A stretch of 64,000 nucleotides of DNA from Proteocatella sp041738345 (lineage in GTDB: Bacteria > Bacillota > Clostridia > Peptostreptococcales > Filifactoraceae), in contig JBGSPX010000046.1 of NCBI GenBank assembly GCA_041738345.1, forward strand, positions 1-64,000, given 5' to 3'. Within the stretch, counting starts at the first letter, position 1, and every line of letters starts with the position of its first letter. The notes under the pieces are model-generated. The model did not search any database and had not been told where the DNA came from. It was given only the letters and a program-made list of their open reading frames with translations. Positions 25,476-33,844 of this stretch are shown one piece after another. Made by a program: the position numbers and the translations under genes.

Positions 25476-26012
25476 TCAAGAATCTTTATTACATTTCAAA
25501 AGTTTTGTTGCTCCTTCTAAATCAACACATTCAGCATATCTTTCGTTCCACATTTTTTCATTATAGTATCTATACGAGTCTTCAGCATTTAAAAATTCAT
25601 TATCTAATGTAGTATTAGAATAAGCTGGAACAATAACCTTAAAGCCATGCTCAAATCCCGCTTTAACTGTAGCATCAATACAGTAATCTGTCATAAGCCC
25701 TACTACCATAACTTTAGTTTCATTTTTACGTTTTAAATATTCTAGTAATCCTGTTTTAAAAAATGCACTATTTACATTCTTTTCAAAAATCTTTTCTTCT
25801 ACAATAGGTGCAAAGTCCTCAAATATTTGGTATCCTTCTTTACCTTTTGTAAGTTCTTCACCTTCACCATCATCATGAACTACATAAATTACCTCAACAG
25901 AATTTTTTCTTGCAGTTTCAATAAGTTCTTTTACATTAGCTACAAATTCCGAATAATTATATAGATTTTCTGTAGTAATAAGTTTTTGAGTATCTACCAC
26001 TAAAAGTACCAT
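25476..26012 (-). CDS. Isochorismatase-like cysteine hydrolase
   Basis: 178 residues. The catalytic triad of the family is visible as D7, K78 and C111 (in GLMTDYCIDAT). Such enzymes hydrolyse amides or related bonds: nicotinamide, N-carbamoyl compounds, isochorismate and others. The cis-peptide and cysteine context GLMTDYC is typical, but the substrate cannot be read from it. A frame extension of 13 residues is discarded, because GAGGAGGC lies right before the ATG at 26012. It follows the carboxylesterase gene after 53 bp on the same strand, so the two may act in one small catabolic unit. Confidence 0.82.
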   Translation of the reverse strand: MVLLVVDTQKLITTENLYNYSEFVANVKELIETARKNSVEVIYVVHDDGEGEELTKGKEGYQIFEDFAPIVEEKIFEKNVNSAFFKTGLLEYLKRKNETKVMVVGLMTDYCIDATVKAGFEHGFKVIVPAYSNTTLDNEFLNAEDSYRYYNEKMWNERYAECVDLEGATKLLKCNKDS

Positions 26013-26065
26013 AAAGCCTCCTCTTATAATAAAAAATATAGTCCAATTCAATTATCATATAGCGT

Positions 26066-27541
26066 TTAAAATTTAAGTTCTATATCATTCCATACATTAA
26101 AATTTTCTTTTTCTGGATTATTCAATGTATAAGTTTCCTGATCAAATATAAGGGTTGTAGCACTATTTTCATCATAGTTTTCCCATATACAAGTAGCGAC
26201 TTTCCCTGGATTGCCATATTTTGCAAAATTTAGCCAAGCATTATGCATCTCAAACCTAAGCTTACTTTCTATATTTTTATCAGTGCCTTTCCACAGCTTT
26301 GAAAACGTATTAAGTGATATTGGAATCTCAACACTATGCATCGCATTGAGTCCTTTACTTTTAAGATATGGGGGTGCATAATCAAATCTATACATCCATA
26401 CATCATTATATTTGCTCTGACCATTTGCAGTTTTTATGGCATCTATTAAAAATGCTCTATCCTTTGCAAGCAGATTCATCTGATTGGCTAAATCTCCAGA
26501 TTTATTATATAATTTTTTTAATTTATCGATGTGATTTATGCAGTTATTAATTTCAAGCATTTTTTCTGTCATTTCCCAATCATAAGGAAACCATTTCATA
26601 TTTATAAATACGCTTCCCTCATCATGATTCGTTCCAATTATAAGACTTACATCTTTTGCAGCTCCTTTTGCACATGCTGACACCGAACTTTCAGGAATAA
26701 GCTCATCTATGACTGGCCCTGGTTGAAATATTCCAGGATATATAAGGCAGCTATTATCAAGCACATACTGTGCGGCTGATTTCATCTCATTTACATCGAT
26801 AGTTTTAAGCTTAATTACTTGATCTTGTGACATTTTCATCTGTTTTAAAAACATATCCATATTTCGCTTTGCAGATGAGCTATTATGAAGACAATCAGGA
26901 AGTGCACTTTGACTTATAGCCTTATTAAATAAGCCTTTTGCATAAGGTGATGCCATCATATGACAAACACTAGTTCCCCCTGCACTTTCTCCTGCAATTG
27001 TGATGTTATTACTATCGCCCCCAAAGGCTTCTATATTTTCTTTTACCCATCTTAATGCCGTAAGCTGGTCTGAAAATCCACAGTTTGAATCAAAATCTTC
27101 ATTTTGATTTTGATATGGTGTAAAATCATAAAAACCAAGTACTCCTAATCTATAATTTATACCTACAAAAATAACCTCATTTCTTGCAAATGAACTTCCA
27201 TCATAAAGTGGGTCGCTACACTCGCCATAACTAAAACCGCCGCCGTATATCCAAACAAATACTGGAAGCTTATTTTTTTCTGTATCTGGTTTCCATATAT
27301 TTAGATATAGGCAGTCTTCACTTTCACTAACTCCGGTATCTGGTGCTTTTGTAAACTGTATAGGTCTATTTCCATGAGCTTTACAGTTTTTCACACCTGT
27401 CCACGGTTCACATTCAACTGCTCTTTTAAACCTAAGTTCTCCTACCGGTGGCTTTGCAAACGGAACTCCAAACCATTTTATTAGGTTATCCTCTCTAAAA
27501 CCTTCTAATTCTCCATATTTTGTTTTTACTATAGTATTCAT
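26066..27541 (-). CDS. Type B carboxylesterase
   Basis: 491 residues, alpha/beta hydrolase of the carboxylesterase B (pNB esterase-like) family. The nucleophile S186 is in GESAGGTS, the oxyanion GGG at 100-102 in YGGGFS, and the family signature SEDCLYLNIW at 74-83. The catalytic histidine is probably in NAMHSVEIP (about 400). There is no signal peptide, so it is cytoplasmic. It hydrolyses esters of unknown origin, perhaps xenobiotic or amino-acid derived, together with the following amidase-like gene. Confidence 0.9.
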   Translation of the reverse strand: MNTIVKTKYGELEGFREDNLIKWFGVPFAKPPVGELRFKRAVECEPWTGVKNCKAHGNRPIQFTKAPDTGVSESEDCLYLNIWKPDTEKNKLPVFVWIYGGGFSYGECSDPLYDGSSFARNEVIFVGINYRLGVLGFYDFTPYQNQNEDFDSNCGFSDQLTALRWVKENIEAFGGDSNNITIAGESAGGTSVCHMMASPYAKGLFNKAISQSALPDCLHNSSSAKRNMDMFLKQMKMSQDQVIKLKTIDVNEMKSAAQYVLDNSCLIYPGIFQPGPVIDELIPESSVSACAKGAAKDVSLIIGTNHDEGSVFINMKWFPYDWEMTEKMLEINNCINHIDKLKKLYNKSGDLANQMNLLAKDRAFLIDAIKTANGQSKYNDVWMYRFDYAPPYLKSKGLNAMHSVEIPISLNTFSKLWKGTDKNIESKLRFEMHNAWLNFAKYGNPGKVATCIWENYDENSATTLIFDQETYTLNNPEKENFNVWNDIELKF

Positions 27542-27642
27542 ATGTATCCCTCAACTAGTTTATTTTAAATCTGATAACTATATTATACCGCATAAAAAAA
27601 ATCCCACAAAGCTTATGCAGAATTTCTTATAGAAATTATTTT

Positions 27643-28041
27643 TTATAACACATGATTTAGTATCGCAAACAGAAGTACTATTGCAAGAACTTTATGAAGC
27701 ATAAGCCATTTTTTCCCTTTTTTATTTTTATATTGACCATACATTCCAAGTCCTACTTGTAAAAGCATGGTTAACGCTGCAAGACTTCCTGTTACGCTCA
27801 CTCCATATCTATTATACTGAATATATGCGTGAATCATAATAAACACAATTGCCGCCATCCCAAAATAACGATGATTTTTTACAAAGAATTTCATCAACTT
27901 AAGATAATATTTATATAATTTGGGATGTTTTTTAAGTTTATCCCCAAAATTTCGATTTATAAATTTAAATGCAAAATTGAGCATTGCAAAAATATAACAC
28001 GCTATAATAAGTTGTCCAAAAAGTTCTCCGAGTTCTCCCAT
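27643..28041 (-). CDS. Four-helix membrane protein with two H-x13-H pairs, possible di-heme b-type cytochrome
   Basis: 132 residues, four hydrophobic helices (about 8-29, 58-76, 83-101, 115-132). I know no family name with certainty. Histidines H57 and H71 flank helix 2, and H116 and H130 flank helix 4, each pair 14 positions apart. Two such pairs are how two hemes are bound across a membrane in ferric-reductase domains and in cytochrome b. This is an inference from spacing alone. Lysine-rich loops (for example KNKKGKK) mark the cytoplasmic side. It has its own ribosome site (GGAG) and no obvious operon partner; a 212-bp non-coding gap lies before it. Confidence 0.6.
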   Translation of the reverse strand: MGELGELFGQLIIACYIFAMLNFAFKFINRNFGDKLKKHPKLYKYYLKLMKFFVKNHRYFGMAAIVFIMIHAYIQYNRYGVSVTGSLAALTMLLQVGLGMYGQYKNKKGKKWLMLHKVLAIVLLFAILNHVL

Positions 28042-28189
28042 AAAATTTCTCCTTATTAATATACAAAACCCAAACTCCTATATAAATAATACCCTAATCT
28101 TAAATATTTAACCAAGAAATTTGTCTATTATACGCCTATTGCTTGTCTATTACGAGTAGATATCCACAGGTTTTTATAAGGTTTTAAAA

Positions 28190-28227
28190 GTAAAGAAAAT
28201 CCCTGAAATCAATGATTTCAGGGATTT
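28190..28227 (-). terminator. Terminator of rplM-rpsI
   Basis: Fifteen-base arms (28197-28211 and 28213-28227) form a strong hairpin, followed on the minus strand by ATTTTCTTTACTTT. Confidence 0.85.
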
Positions 28228-28253
28228 GTATATATATCTGCATAAGCAGAATA

Positions 28254-28646
28254 TTATCTTTTTGAGAACTGAGGAGCTCTTCTAGCTGCTTTAAGTCCGT
28301 ATTTCTTTCTTTCTTTCATTCTAGCATCTCTAGTAAGGAATCCAGCTGCTTTAAGCGTTGGTCTTAACTCGATATCTGCTTTAAGTAAAGCTCTTGATAT
28401 TCCGTGTCTGATAGCTCCTGATTGTCCTGTAAATCCACCACCGTTAACATTTACAAATACATCGTATTTTGATAATGTATCAGTCATTTGAAGTGGTCTA
28501 CGAACTTCTCTTCTAAGAGTCTCATATCCAAAATATTCGTCAAGATTTCTACCGTTTACTACTATATTTCCTTGTCCTGGTAAAAGTCTTACTCTTGCAA
28601 CAGAGCTTTTTCTTCTTCCAGTTCCATAATATTGTACTTTAGCCAT
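28254..28646 (-). CDS. rpsI: 30S ribosomal protein S9
   Basis: 130 residues, full S9 with the N-terminal YGTGRRKSSVARVRL and the conserved C-terminal tail ending in KRAPQFSKR-like RAPQFSKR that reaches the P site. It follows rplM by 20 bp, the universal rplM-rpsI pair. Confidence 0.98.
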   Translation of the reverse strand: MAKVQYYGTGRRKSSVARVRLLPGQGNIVVNGRNLDEYFGYETLRREVRRPLQMTDTLSKYDVFVNVNGGGFTGQSGAIRHGISRALLKADIELRPTLKAAGFLTRDARMKERKKYGLKAARRAPQFSKR

Positions 28647-28666
28647 GAAATTATCTCCTTTCTAAA

Positions 28667-29095
28667 TTATACCTCTAATGTTTCTAACTGTTGAGCTGCA
28701 TGTGAATGCTGTGGTCCAGCAAATACTTTAAGTCTCTTCATCATAGGAGCTCTTAATTTGCTTTTTGGAAGCATTCCGTTTACAGAAGCCGTAAGAACTT
28801 CTTCTGGCTTTTCTTGAAGCATTCTTCTTAAAGGAGTTTCCTTCATGTTACCAATGTATCCTGTATGGTGTCTGTATATTTTTTGATCTAATTTCTTTCC
28901 AGTTACTGCTACTTTTTCAGCATTTACTACTACTACAAAATCTCCACCATCAACATGTGGTGTATATGTTACTTTATGCTTTCCTCTTAAGATAGTTGCT
29001 ATCTCAGTTGAAAGTCTTCCTAATGTTTTTCCCTCTGCATCGACTATATACCATTTTCTAGTAACTTCTGCAGGTTTAGAAATATAAGACTTCAT
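28667..29095 (-). CDS. rplM: 50S ribosomal protein L13
   Basis: 142 residues, full-length L13 (WYIVDAEGKTLGRLS near the start, KVFAGPQHSHAAQ near the end). It is the first gene of the rplM-rpsI operon, with AAGGAGG as ribosome site and a structured leader and consensus promoter upstream. Confidence 0.98.
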   Translation of the reverse strand: MKSYISKPAEVTRKWYIVDAEGKTLGRLSTEIATILRGKHKVTYTPHVDGGDFVVVVNAEKVAVTGKKLDQKIYRHHTGYIGNMKETPLRRMLQEKPEEVLTASVNGMLPKSKLRAPMMKRLKVFAGPQHSHAAQQLETLEV

Positions 29096-29098
29096 TCT

Positions 29099-29175
29099 TA
29101 TTCCTCCTTAAATAAATAAACCAACTATAGTGTATGAATAAAGTCCGGGGCAGTGGACATCTAATTTACACATTC
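29099..29175 (-). ncRNA. Possible L13 autoregulatory leader
   Basis: The roughly 75-base leader of rplM holds a GC-rich hairpin, GTCC-ACTGCCCC-GGAC, unusual in this AT-rich genome, followed by CATACACTATAGTTGG. Firmicute rplM genes often carry an L13-binding leader; I cannot confirm that this one fits the known model. Confidence 0.4.
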
Positions 29176-29181
29176 TTTAAG

Positions 29182-29210
29182 ATTATATCGGATTTATACC
29201 TCATTGTCAA
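29182..29210 (-). promoter_or_regulatory. Promoter for rplM-rpsI
   Basis: TTGACA (complement of 29205-29210), 17-bp spacer, TATAAT (complement of 29182-29187): full consensus. The -35 box lies within the last codons of truA. Confidence 0.82.
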
Positions 29211-29937
29211 TATTATAATAAACATTTTTTAAAAAAAGTCCCATCGAAGGTGCCGTCGGCCCCGCATTTTCCCTATGCTTAGAATCCAAAATTTCTTTTA
29301 CACCATAGGTCTTTCCTCTTCCGATTTCCACAAGAGTTCCTGCAATAATCCTCACCATATTATATAAAAATCCATTTCCAGTTATTTCCATTTCTATTAT
29401 ATCATTTATTTGGCTTAAATTTATACTGTAAACAGTTCTTACAAAATTTTGCGCAGATGAACCTTCTGATTTAAATGCTGAAAAATCATGCTCTCCTACA
29501 ATAAATTTTGCCTGGGCTTTCATTTTTTCAATATCTAAATCCCCTTTTACATAATATGCTCTATTTTTTTCAAAAGCTCGTTTAACATCCCCAGTTTGAA
29601 TCCTATAAAGATAAGTCTTTCTTTTAGCACTAAATCTTGCATGAAAATCTTCACTAACTTCTAAACTTTCTAATATCCTTATATTATCACTAAGTACCGA
29701 ATTTAATGCATATTTAATCTGTTTTGGGGGTATATTTGAAGAAGTGTGAAAATTTGCAACTTGAGAAAGTGCATGGACCCCCGCATCAGTTCGTCCTGAA
29801 GCCGTAAGGTCTACCGTTTCTCCAGTGATTTTAAAAATTGCACTTTCAATTTCAGACTGAATAGTTTTAGCATTATTTTGTTTTTGCCATCCAGAAAATT
29901 CAGTCCCTATATACTCTATTTTTAACATTATATTCAT
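29194..29937 (-). CDS. truA: tRNA pseudouridine synthase A
   Basis: 247 residues, normal TruA length. It makes pseudouridine at positions 38-40 of tRNA anticodon arms. The catalytic aspartate is in SGRTDAGVHAL, and GTEFSGWQ and RRT-like FVRTVYSIN segments match the family. It lies directly upstream of rplM, a frequent Firmicute arrangement, but rplM has its own promoter. Confidence 0.95.
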   Translation of the reverse strand: MNIMLKIEYIGTEFSGWQKQNNAKTIQSEIESAIFKITGETVDLTASGRTDAGVHALSQVANFHTSSNIPPKQIKYALNSVLSDNIRILESLEVSEDFHARFSAKRKTYLYRIQTGDVKRAFEKNRAYYVKGDLDIEKMKAQAKFIVGEHDFSAFKSEGSSAQNFVRTVYSINLSQINDIIEMEITGNGFLYNMVRIIAGTLVEIGRGKTYGVKEILDSKHRENAGPTAPSMGLFLKNVYYNIDNEV

Positions 29938-30027
29938 AGTTTCATCTCCTGATTTAGACTTTTTTTATTATAACAAATTAAATAGGTTTAATCAATTGAG
30001 ATTTTTCACACTTTTTTTACATATATG

Positions 30028-30056
30028 TTGCAAATATTTGACAATTGTAATATAAT
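30028..30056 (+). promoter_or_regulatory. Promoter for the small membrane protein
   Basis: TTGCAA (30028-30033), 17-bp spacer, TATAAT (30051-30056), about 40 bp before the start codon. Confidence 0.65.
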
Positions 30057-30095
30057 ATGAAGTGGAATATATTATACGTAAGGGGGTAAATATGT

Positions 30096-30386
30096 ATGGT
30101 GCCGAGAATTCTTCTTTTAATTGCATTTATAATCATATCTTTCAAGTTTTTTAAAGTTATACATATTGAAGTTTTTAAAAAAGAGTTATGCAACGATGAC
30201 TTCTATACTGGTGGTATTCAAAAAAATACAAGAAAAGCACCAAGTATACAAAAAAAGATTTCAAAAAGAAAAACACCACAGACAGCTCGTCCTGCATATA
30301 TCCCATCAGCATCATATACGTCTGATAATAGAAATTCCAATTATAATTCTTATTCAGCTTACAAAAAATCAGTTTCTTCAAAATAA
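30096..30386 (+). CDS. Small single-span membrane protein of unknown function
   Basis: 96 residues. One hydrophobic segment (about 3-20) is followed by a basic linker rich in Lys, Thr and Gln (about 40-66) and a tail rich in Ser, Asn and Tyr (70-96). I recognise no family. AGGGGGT lies eight bases before the ATG. A frame starting four bases earlier closes after 20 codons and is unlikely. It has its own promoter and terminator, so it is a monocistronic gene between divergent truA and an MFS transporter. The basic N-terminal flank after the span suggests that the tail is cytoplasmic, but this is not certain. Confidence 0.6.
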   Translation: MVPRILLLIAFIIISFKFFKVIHIEVFKKELCNDDFYTGGIQKNTRKAPSIQKKISKRKTPQTARPAYIPSASYTSDNRNSNYNSYSAYKKSVSSK

Positions 30387-30396
30387 ATTCAAAATC

Positions 30397-30421
30397 AAAG
30401 ATGGAATCCCCATCTTTTTTT
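30397..30421 (+). terminator. Terminator of the small membrane protein gene
   Basis: AAAGATGG (30397-30404) and CCATCTTT (30410-30417) pair, and a T run follows. Confidence 0.8.
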
Positions 30422-30447
30422 GTTAAATATTTTTAAAGGAGATTACT

Positions 30448-31701
30448 ATGACATTCAAACCCCCTTGGAATTTAAAATCAAAACTTAGATACGTAAAAAA
30501 TCATATAAAATATAATTTTAAAATAAATAATGTTATTTTATTTTATTTTCTTTCTTTTTCAGCCGCTTTTTCTCAAGGTATATTCAATATGTTCGCTGGA
30601 TTATACCTAATTGAAATAGGCTACGAAGAATCTGTTGTTGGAAATATTTTAGCTTTAAATACTTTAGCTATTGCGCTTGGCTCTATTGTAAGTGCCTATC
30701 TAATTGAAAGAATCGGTCGTAAAAAAAGCTTTTATTTAAGCTGTTCACTTATTTCAATTTCCACCGTACTTATAATGACTTTTAGTAGCCTTTCTACTAT
30801 ATCACTGTTTGTAATAATAAACGGTTTTGGACTTAGTATTAGAGCTACTGCTGAAGGTCTTTTTTTAGCTGAAAATACGACACCTTCAAACAGAATGAAA
30901 GCTTATAGCCATAATTTTGTCGTTACATTTTTAGGGTATATGTTTGCCTCATTTATAGGTGGTCATATGAGCAATTTTATGACAGATGTACTTAAAGTCA
31001 AAAATCCTATATTTTATATAGCCTTAGCTTCCTCAATATTTACAATGTTATTTCTGTTTCCAATAAGTAAAATTTCTGAAAATACTAATTCTAATCCTCG
31101 CTGTCTCAAAGATTGTTTAAAGGGTTACAGCGTCATAAAAAAGCCTAACATAAGTAAATATCTTTTCTACTATTCACTTACAGGTGTCGGCGCTGGAATG
31201 ATAGTTCCATTTTTTAGCGTATATCTCAAGTATTCTATGAGCCTAAATGACAAAACTGTAGGCTCTATATTATCCTTTGCTCAATTTGGATGTATTGTGG
31301 GTGGTCTTATGATTCCTTTTCTTACAAAAAAAATAGGACGCCATAAATCGACGATAATCTGCCAATTTCTAAGCCTTCCATTTTTAGTAAGCATTGCTTT
31401 CGCTAACAGTATTGTTTTTGTTTATATAGCCTTTTTTATGCGCAATGGGCTTATGAATATGGCAGCTCCACTTAATACTAGCATTTTTATGGAGCTTGTC
31501 AGCCCTGAAGAACGTTCTAATTTTAGCAGTCTACTTTCCTTGTTTTCAAGTTTTTCAAGAGCTATAGGCATAAGTATCGGAGGATATTTAATGCAACATG
31601 TAAGTTATAATTTCCCATATTATTTAACTGTATTACTTTACCTGAGTGCAATAGGCGTTTTTATAAATGCTACTAAAGCTGAAAAAAATGGCACCGCTTA
31701 A
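30448..31701 (+). CDS. Major facilitator superfamily transporter
   Basis: 417 residues with about 12 membrane spans in two halves. The loop 2-3 motif ERIGRKKSFY (about 90-99) is the MFS motif A, and a related KKIGRHKST lies in the second half. No motif tells the substrate; drug or small-metabolite efflux is most usual for this size. It has a GGAG site, starts 27 bp after the preceding terminator and converges on lysS. Confidence 0.85.
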   Translation: MTFKPPWNLKSKLRYVKNHIKYNFKINNVILFYFLSFSAAFSQGIFNMFAGLYLIEIGYEESVVGNILALNTLAIALGSIVSAYLIERIGRKKSFYLSCSLISISTVLIMTFSSLSTISLFVIINGFGLSIRATAEGLFLAENTTPSNRMKAYSHNFVVTFLGYMFASFIGGHMSNFMTDVLKVKNPIFYIALASSIFTMLFLFPISKISENTNSNPRCLKDCLKGYSVIKKPNISKYLFYYSLTGVGAGMIVPFFSVYLKYSMSLNDKTVGSILSFAQFGCIVGGLMIPFLTKKIGRHKSTIICQFLSLPFLVSIAFANSIVFVYIAFFMRNGLMNMAAPLNTSIFMELVSPEERSNFSSLLSLFSSFSRAIGISIGGYLMQHVSYNFPYYLTVLLYLSAIGVFINATKAEKNGTA

Positions 31702-31715
31702 GGATGCCATTTTTT
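31683..31715. terminator. Bidirectional terminator between the MFS gene and lysS
   Basis: AAAAAATGGCA (31683-31693) and TGCCATTTTTT (31705-31715) are perfect arms. The MFS stop codon lies in the loop, and the lysS stop is 6 bp beyond. Confidence 0.87.
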
Positions 31716-31720
31716 ATATA

Positions 31721-33217
31721 TTATTCTTCTTCGTGTAAATCTTCTTTTATTGGCTTCATTGTTGGGAATGGAATTACATCTCTTATCGATGGAGAATTAG
31801 TTATAAGCATTATAACTCTATCTATTCCTATTCCAAGTCCACCTGTAGGTGGAAGGCCTACTTCTATAGCATTCAAGAAGTCCTCATCCATATCATGTGC
31901 TTCATCATCGCCAAGTTCTCTTTGCTTCATCTGATCTTCAAATCTTCCTCTTTGGTCGATTGGGTCGTTAAGCTCAGAGAAAGCATTTGCAATCTCCCAA
32001 GTATTTACGAACGCTTCAAATCTATTTGTAAGTCTTGGATCCTCTGGATTTCTCTTAGAAAGTGGAGAAATTTCAACTGGATGATGTGTTATAAATGTAG
32101 GTTCTATAAGATGCGCTTCACCAAACTCTTCAAAAAGTAAACTTATTACATGACCTCTTGTCATTTGTGATGCTGTAAGTTCTATTCCTTTGGCCTTAGC
32201 TGCTGCAATAGCTTCTTCATCTGTTTGGATTTCGTCAAAATCAACACCTGCATACTGTTTAACTGCATCTATCATAGTCATTCTCTTCCAAGGTGGTTTA
32301 AAGTCAATATCTTTACCTTGGTAATTTACTACTGTACTTCCTGTTGCTACTTCAGCCATATGTGCTACAAGGTTCTCTGTAAGTTCCATTATCTCTTCAT
32401 AGCCCACATACGCCCAGTAAAGCTCCATCGCAGTATATTCCGGATTATGCTTTATAGACATTCCCTCATTACGGAACATTCTTCCCATTTCATAAACTTT
32501 TTCAAATCCACCCACTACAAGTCTCTTTAAATATAGCTCATTAGCTATTCTAAGATACATATCTATATCAAGTGTATTGTGATGCGTTACAAATGGTCTA
32601 GCATTAGCTCCTCCCGCAATAGTATTTAGGATAGGAGTATCCATTTCAATAAAGCCTCTCGCATCAAGATAATCTCTAAGTGCTTTTGTCGCTTTATTTC
32701 TTGTCAAAAATGCTTTTTTAACTTCTGGATTAACTATAAGATCCACATATCTTTGTCTATATCTCATATCTTGATCTTTAAGTCCTGCATGCTTGTCAGG
32801 AAGTGGTTGAAGTGATTTAGTTAAAAGCACTACTTCTTTTGCTCTTATAGAGATTTCTCCCTTTTGAGTTTTAAATACAGTTCCTTTTATTCCAACTATA
32901 TCTCCGATATCATTAGTTATAAAATCAGCATATTCATCATCACCAATTTTATCTGCTCTTACATATATCTGAACTCTGCCTTCTGAATCTTGGATAGTAA
33001 CAAAAGTTGCTTTTCCATGTTCTCTCATAAGCATTATTCTTCCAGCCACTGCAACATCAGTACCTTCAAGTTCATCAAATTTATCAAAAATATCTATGCT
33101 ATGGTTTGTGAAATCAAACTTTTCTTGAACATAAGGATTTTTTCCTTTTTCTTGAAGCTTCTTTAGCTTATCTATCCTTACCTGCACAAGTTCGTTATGA
33201 TTAGCTTCAATTCCCAT
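31721..33217 (-). CDS. lysS: Lysyl-tRNA synthetase, class II
   Basis: 498 residues: N-terminal OB-fold anticodon domain (about 55-150) and class II catalytic core. Motif 2 lies in FRNEGMSIKHNPEYTAMELY and motif 3 in GLGIGIDRVIMLIT. Acidic tail EEE. It belongs to the common Firmicute set coaX-dusB-greA-lysS transcribed leftward. Confidence 0.97.
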   Translation of the reverse strand: MGIEANHNELVQVRIDKLKKLQEKGKNPYVQEKFDFTNHSIDIFDKFDELEGTDVAVAGRIMLMREHGKATFVTIQDSEGRVQIYVRADKIGDDEYADFITNDIGDIVGIKGTVFKTQKGEISIRAKEVVLLTKSLQPLPDKHAGLKDQDMRYRQRYVDLIVNPEVKKAFLTRNKATKALRDYLDARGFIEMDTPILNTIAGGANARPFVTHHNTLDIDMYLRIANELYLKRLVVGGFEKVYEMGRMFRNEGMSIKHNPEYTAMELYWAYVGYEEIMELTENLVAHMAEVATGSTVVNYQGKDIDFKPPWKRMTMIDAVKQYAGVDFDEIQTDEEAIAAAKAKGIELTASQMTRGHVISLLFEEFGEAHLIEPTFITHHPVEISPLSKRNPEDPRLTNRFEAFVNTWEIANAFSELNDPIDQRGRFEDQMKQRELGDDEAHDMDEDFLNAIEVGLPPTGGLGIGIDRVIMLITNSPSIRDVIPFPTMKPIKEDLHEEE

Positions 33218-33278
33218 TTCTTTTTCCTCCTACTTTTATATTATATTTTATGCCAAATGGCATATCTTCATCTAAAAA

Positions 33279-33770
33279 CTATCTTCTAATTTCGATAACT
33301 TTGATTTTTGCAGTTCCATTAGGTACTTGTACACTAAATTTTTCGCCAGCTTTTTTACCTAAAAGCGCACTTCCTACTGGTGATTCATTTGAGATTCTGT
33401 CTGCTGATGGATCAGCTTCTGCTGAACCCACTATTGTATATTCTTCAATCTCTGGTGTTTTCATTGAAGAATCTTTTATTTCAATTTTAACAATTGAACC
33501 TACAGTAACTTTTTCATGGTCAATTTCTGACTCATTTATTACTCTCGCCGCTCTTAACTGCCCTTCAAGTTTAAAAATTCTTTCTTCCATCTGAGCTTGC
33601 TCATTTTTTGCTTCATCATACTCAGCATTTTCTGAAATATCTCCAAATGAAATCGCTATCTTTATTCTCTCTGCAACTTCTGATCTTTTTACAGCTTTAA
33701 GATACTCTAATTCATCAACAATTTTATCATAACCTTCTTGGGTTAATAGTATTTCCTTGCTATTTTCCAT
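33279..33770 (-). CDS. greA: Transcription elongation factor GreA
   Basis: 163 residues: N-terminal coiled coil (about 1-80) that enters the RNA polymerase channel and C-terminal FKBP-like domain. It rescues arrested polymerase by stimulating RNA cleavage. I use the ATG at 33770; a TTG six codons upstream overlaps the ribosome site GGAGGAG. The acidic tip residues D and E in SFGDISENAEYDEAKNEQ are present. Confidence 0.95.
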   Translation of the reverse strand: MENSKEILLTQEGYDKIVDELEYLKAVKRSEVAERIKIAISFGDISENAEYDEAKNEQAQMEERIFKLEGQLRAARVINESEIDHEKVTVGSIVKIEIKDSSMKTPEIEEYTIVGSAEADPSADRISNESPVGSALLGKKAGEKFSVQVPNGTAKIKVIEIRR

Positions 33771-33844
33771 TTTCGAACACTCCTCCAAAATATATATTAT
33801 TTACCTTATTTTGATTCAATGTATATTTTTACTATTATACATAA

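Noticed and set aside
29099..29175. Second small gene in the rplM leader
   Set aside because: No frame with a ribosome site; the GC-rich hairpin is better read as leader RNA.
33250..33263. Terminator ATGCCAAATGGCAT between greA and lysS
   Set aside because: The stem is short with a two-base loop and no T run follows on the minus strand.
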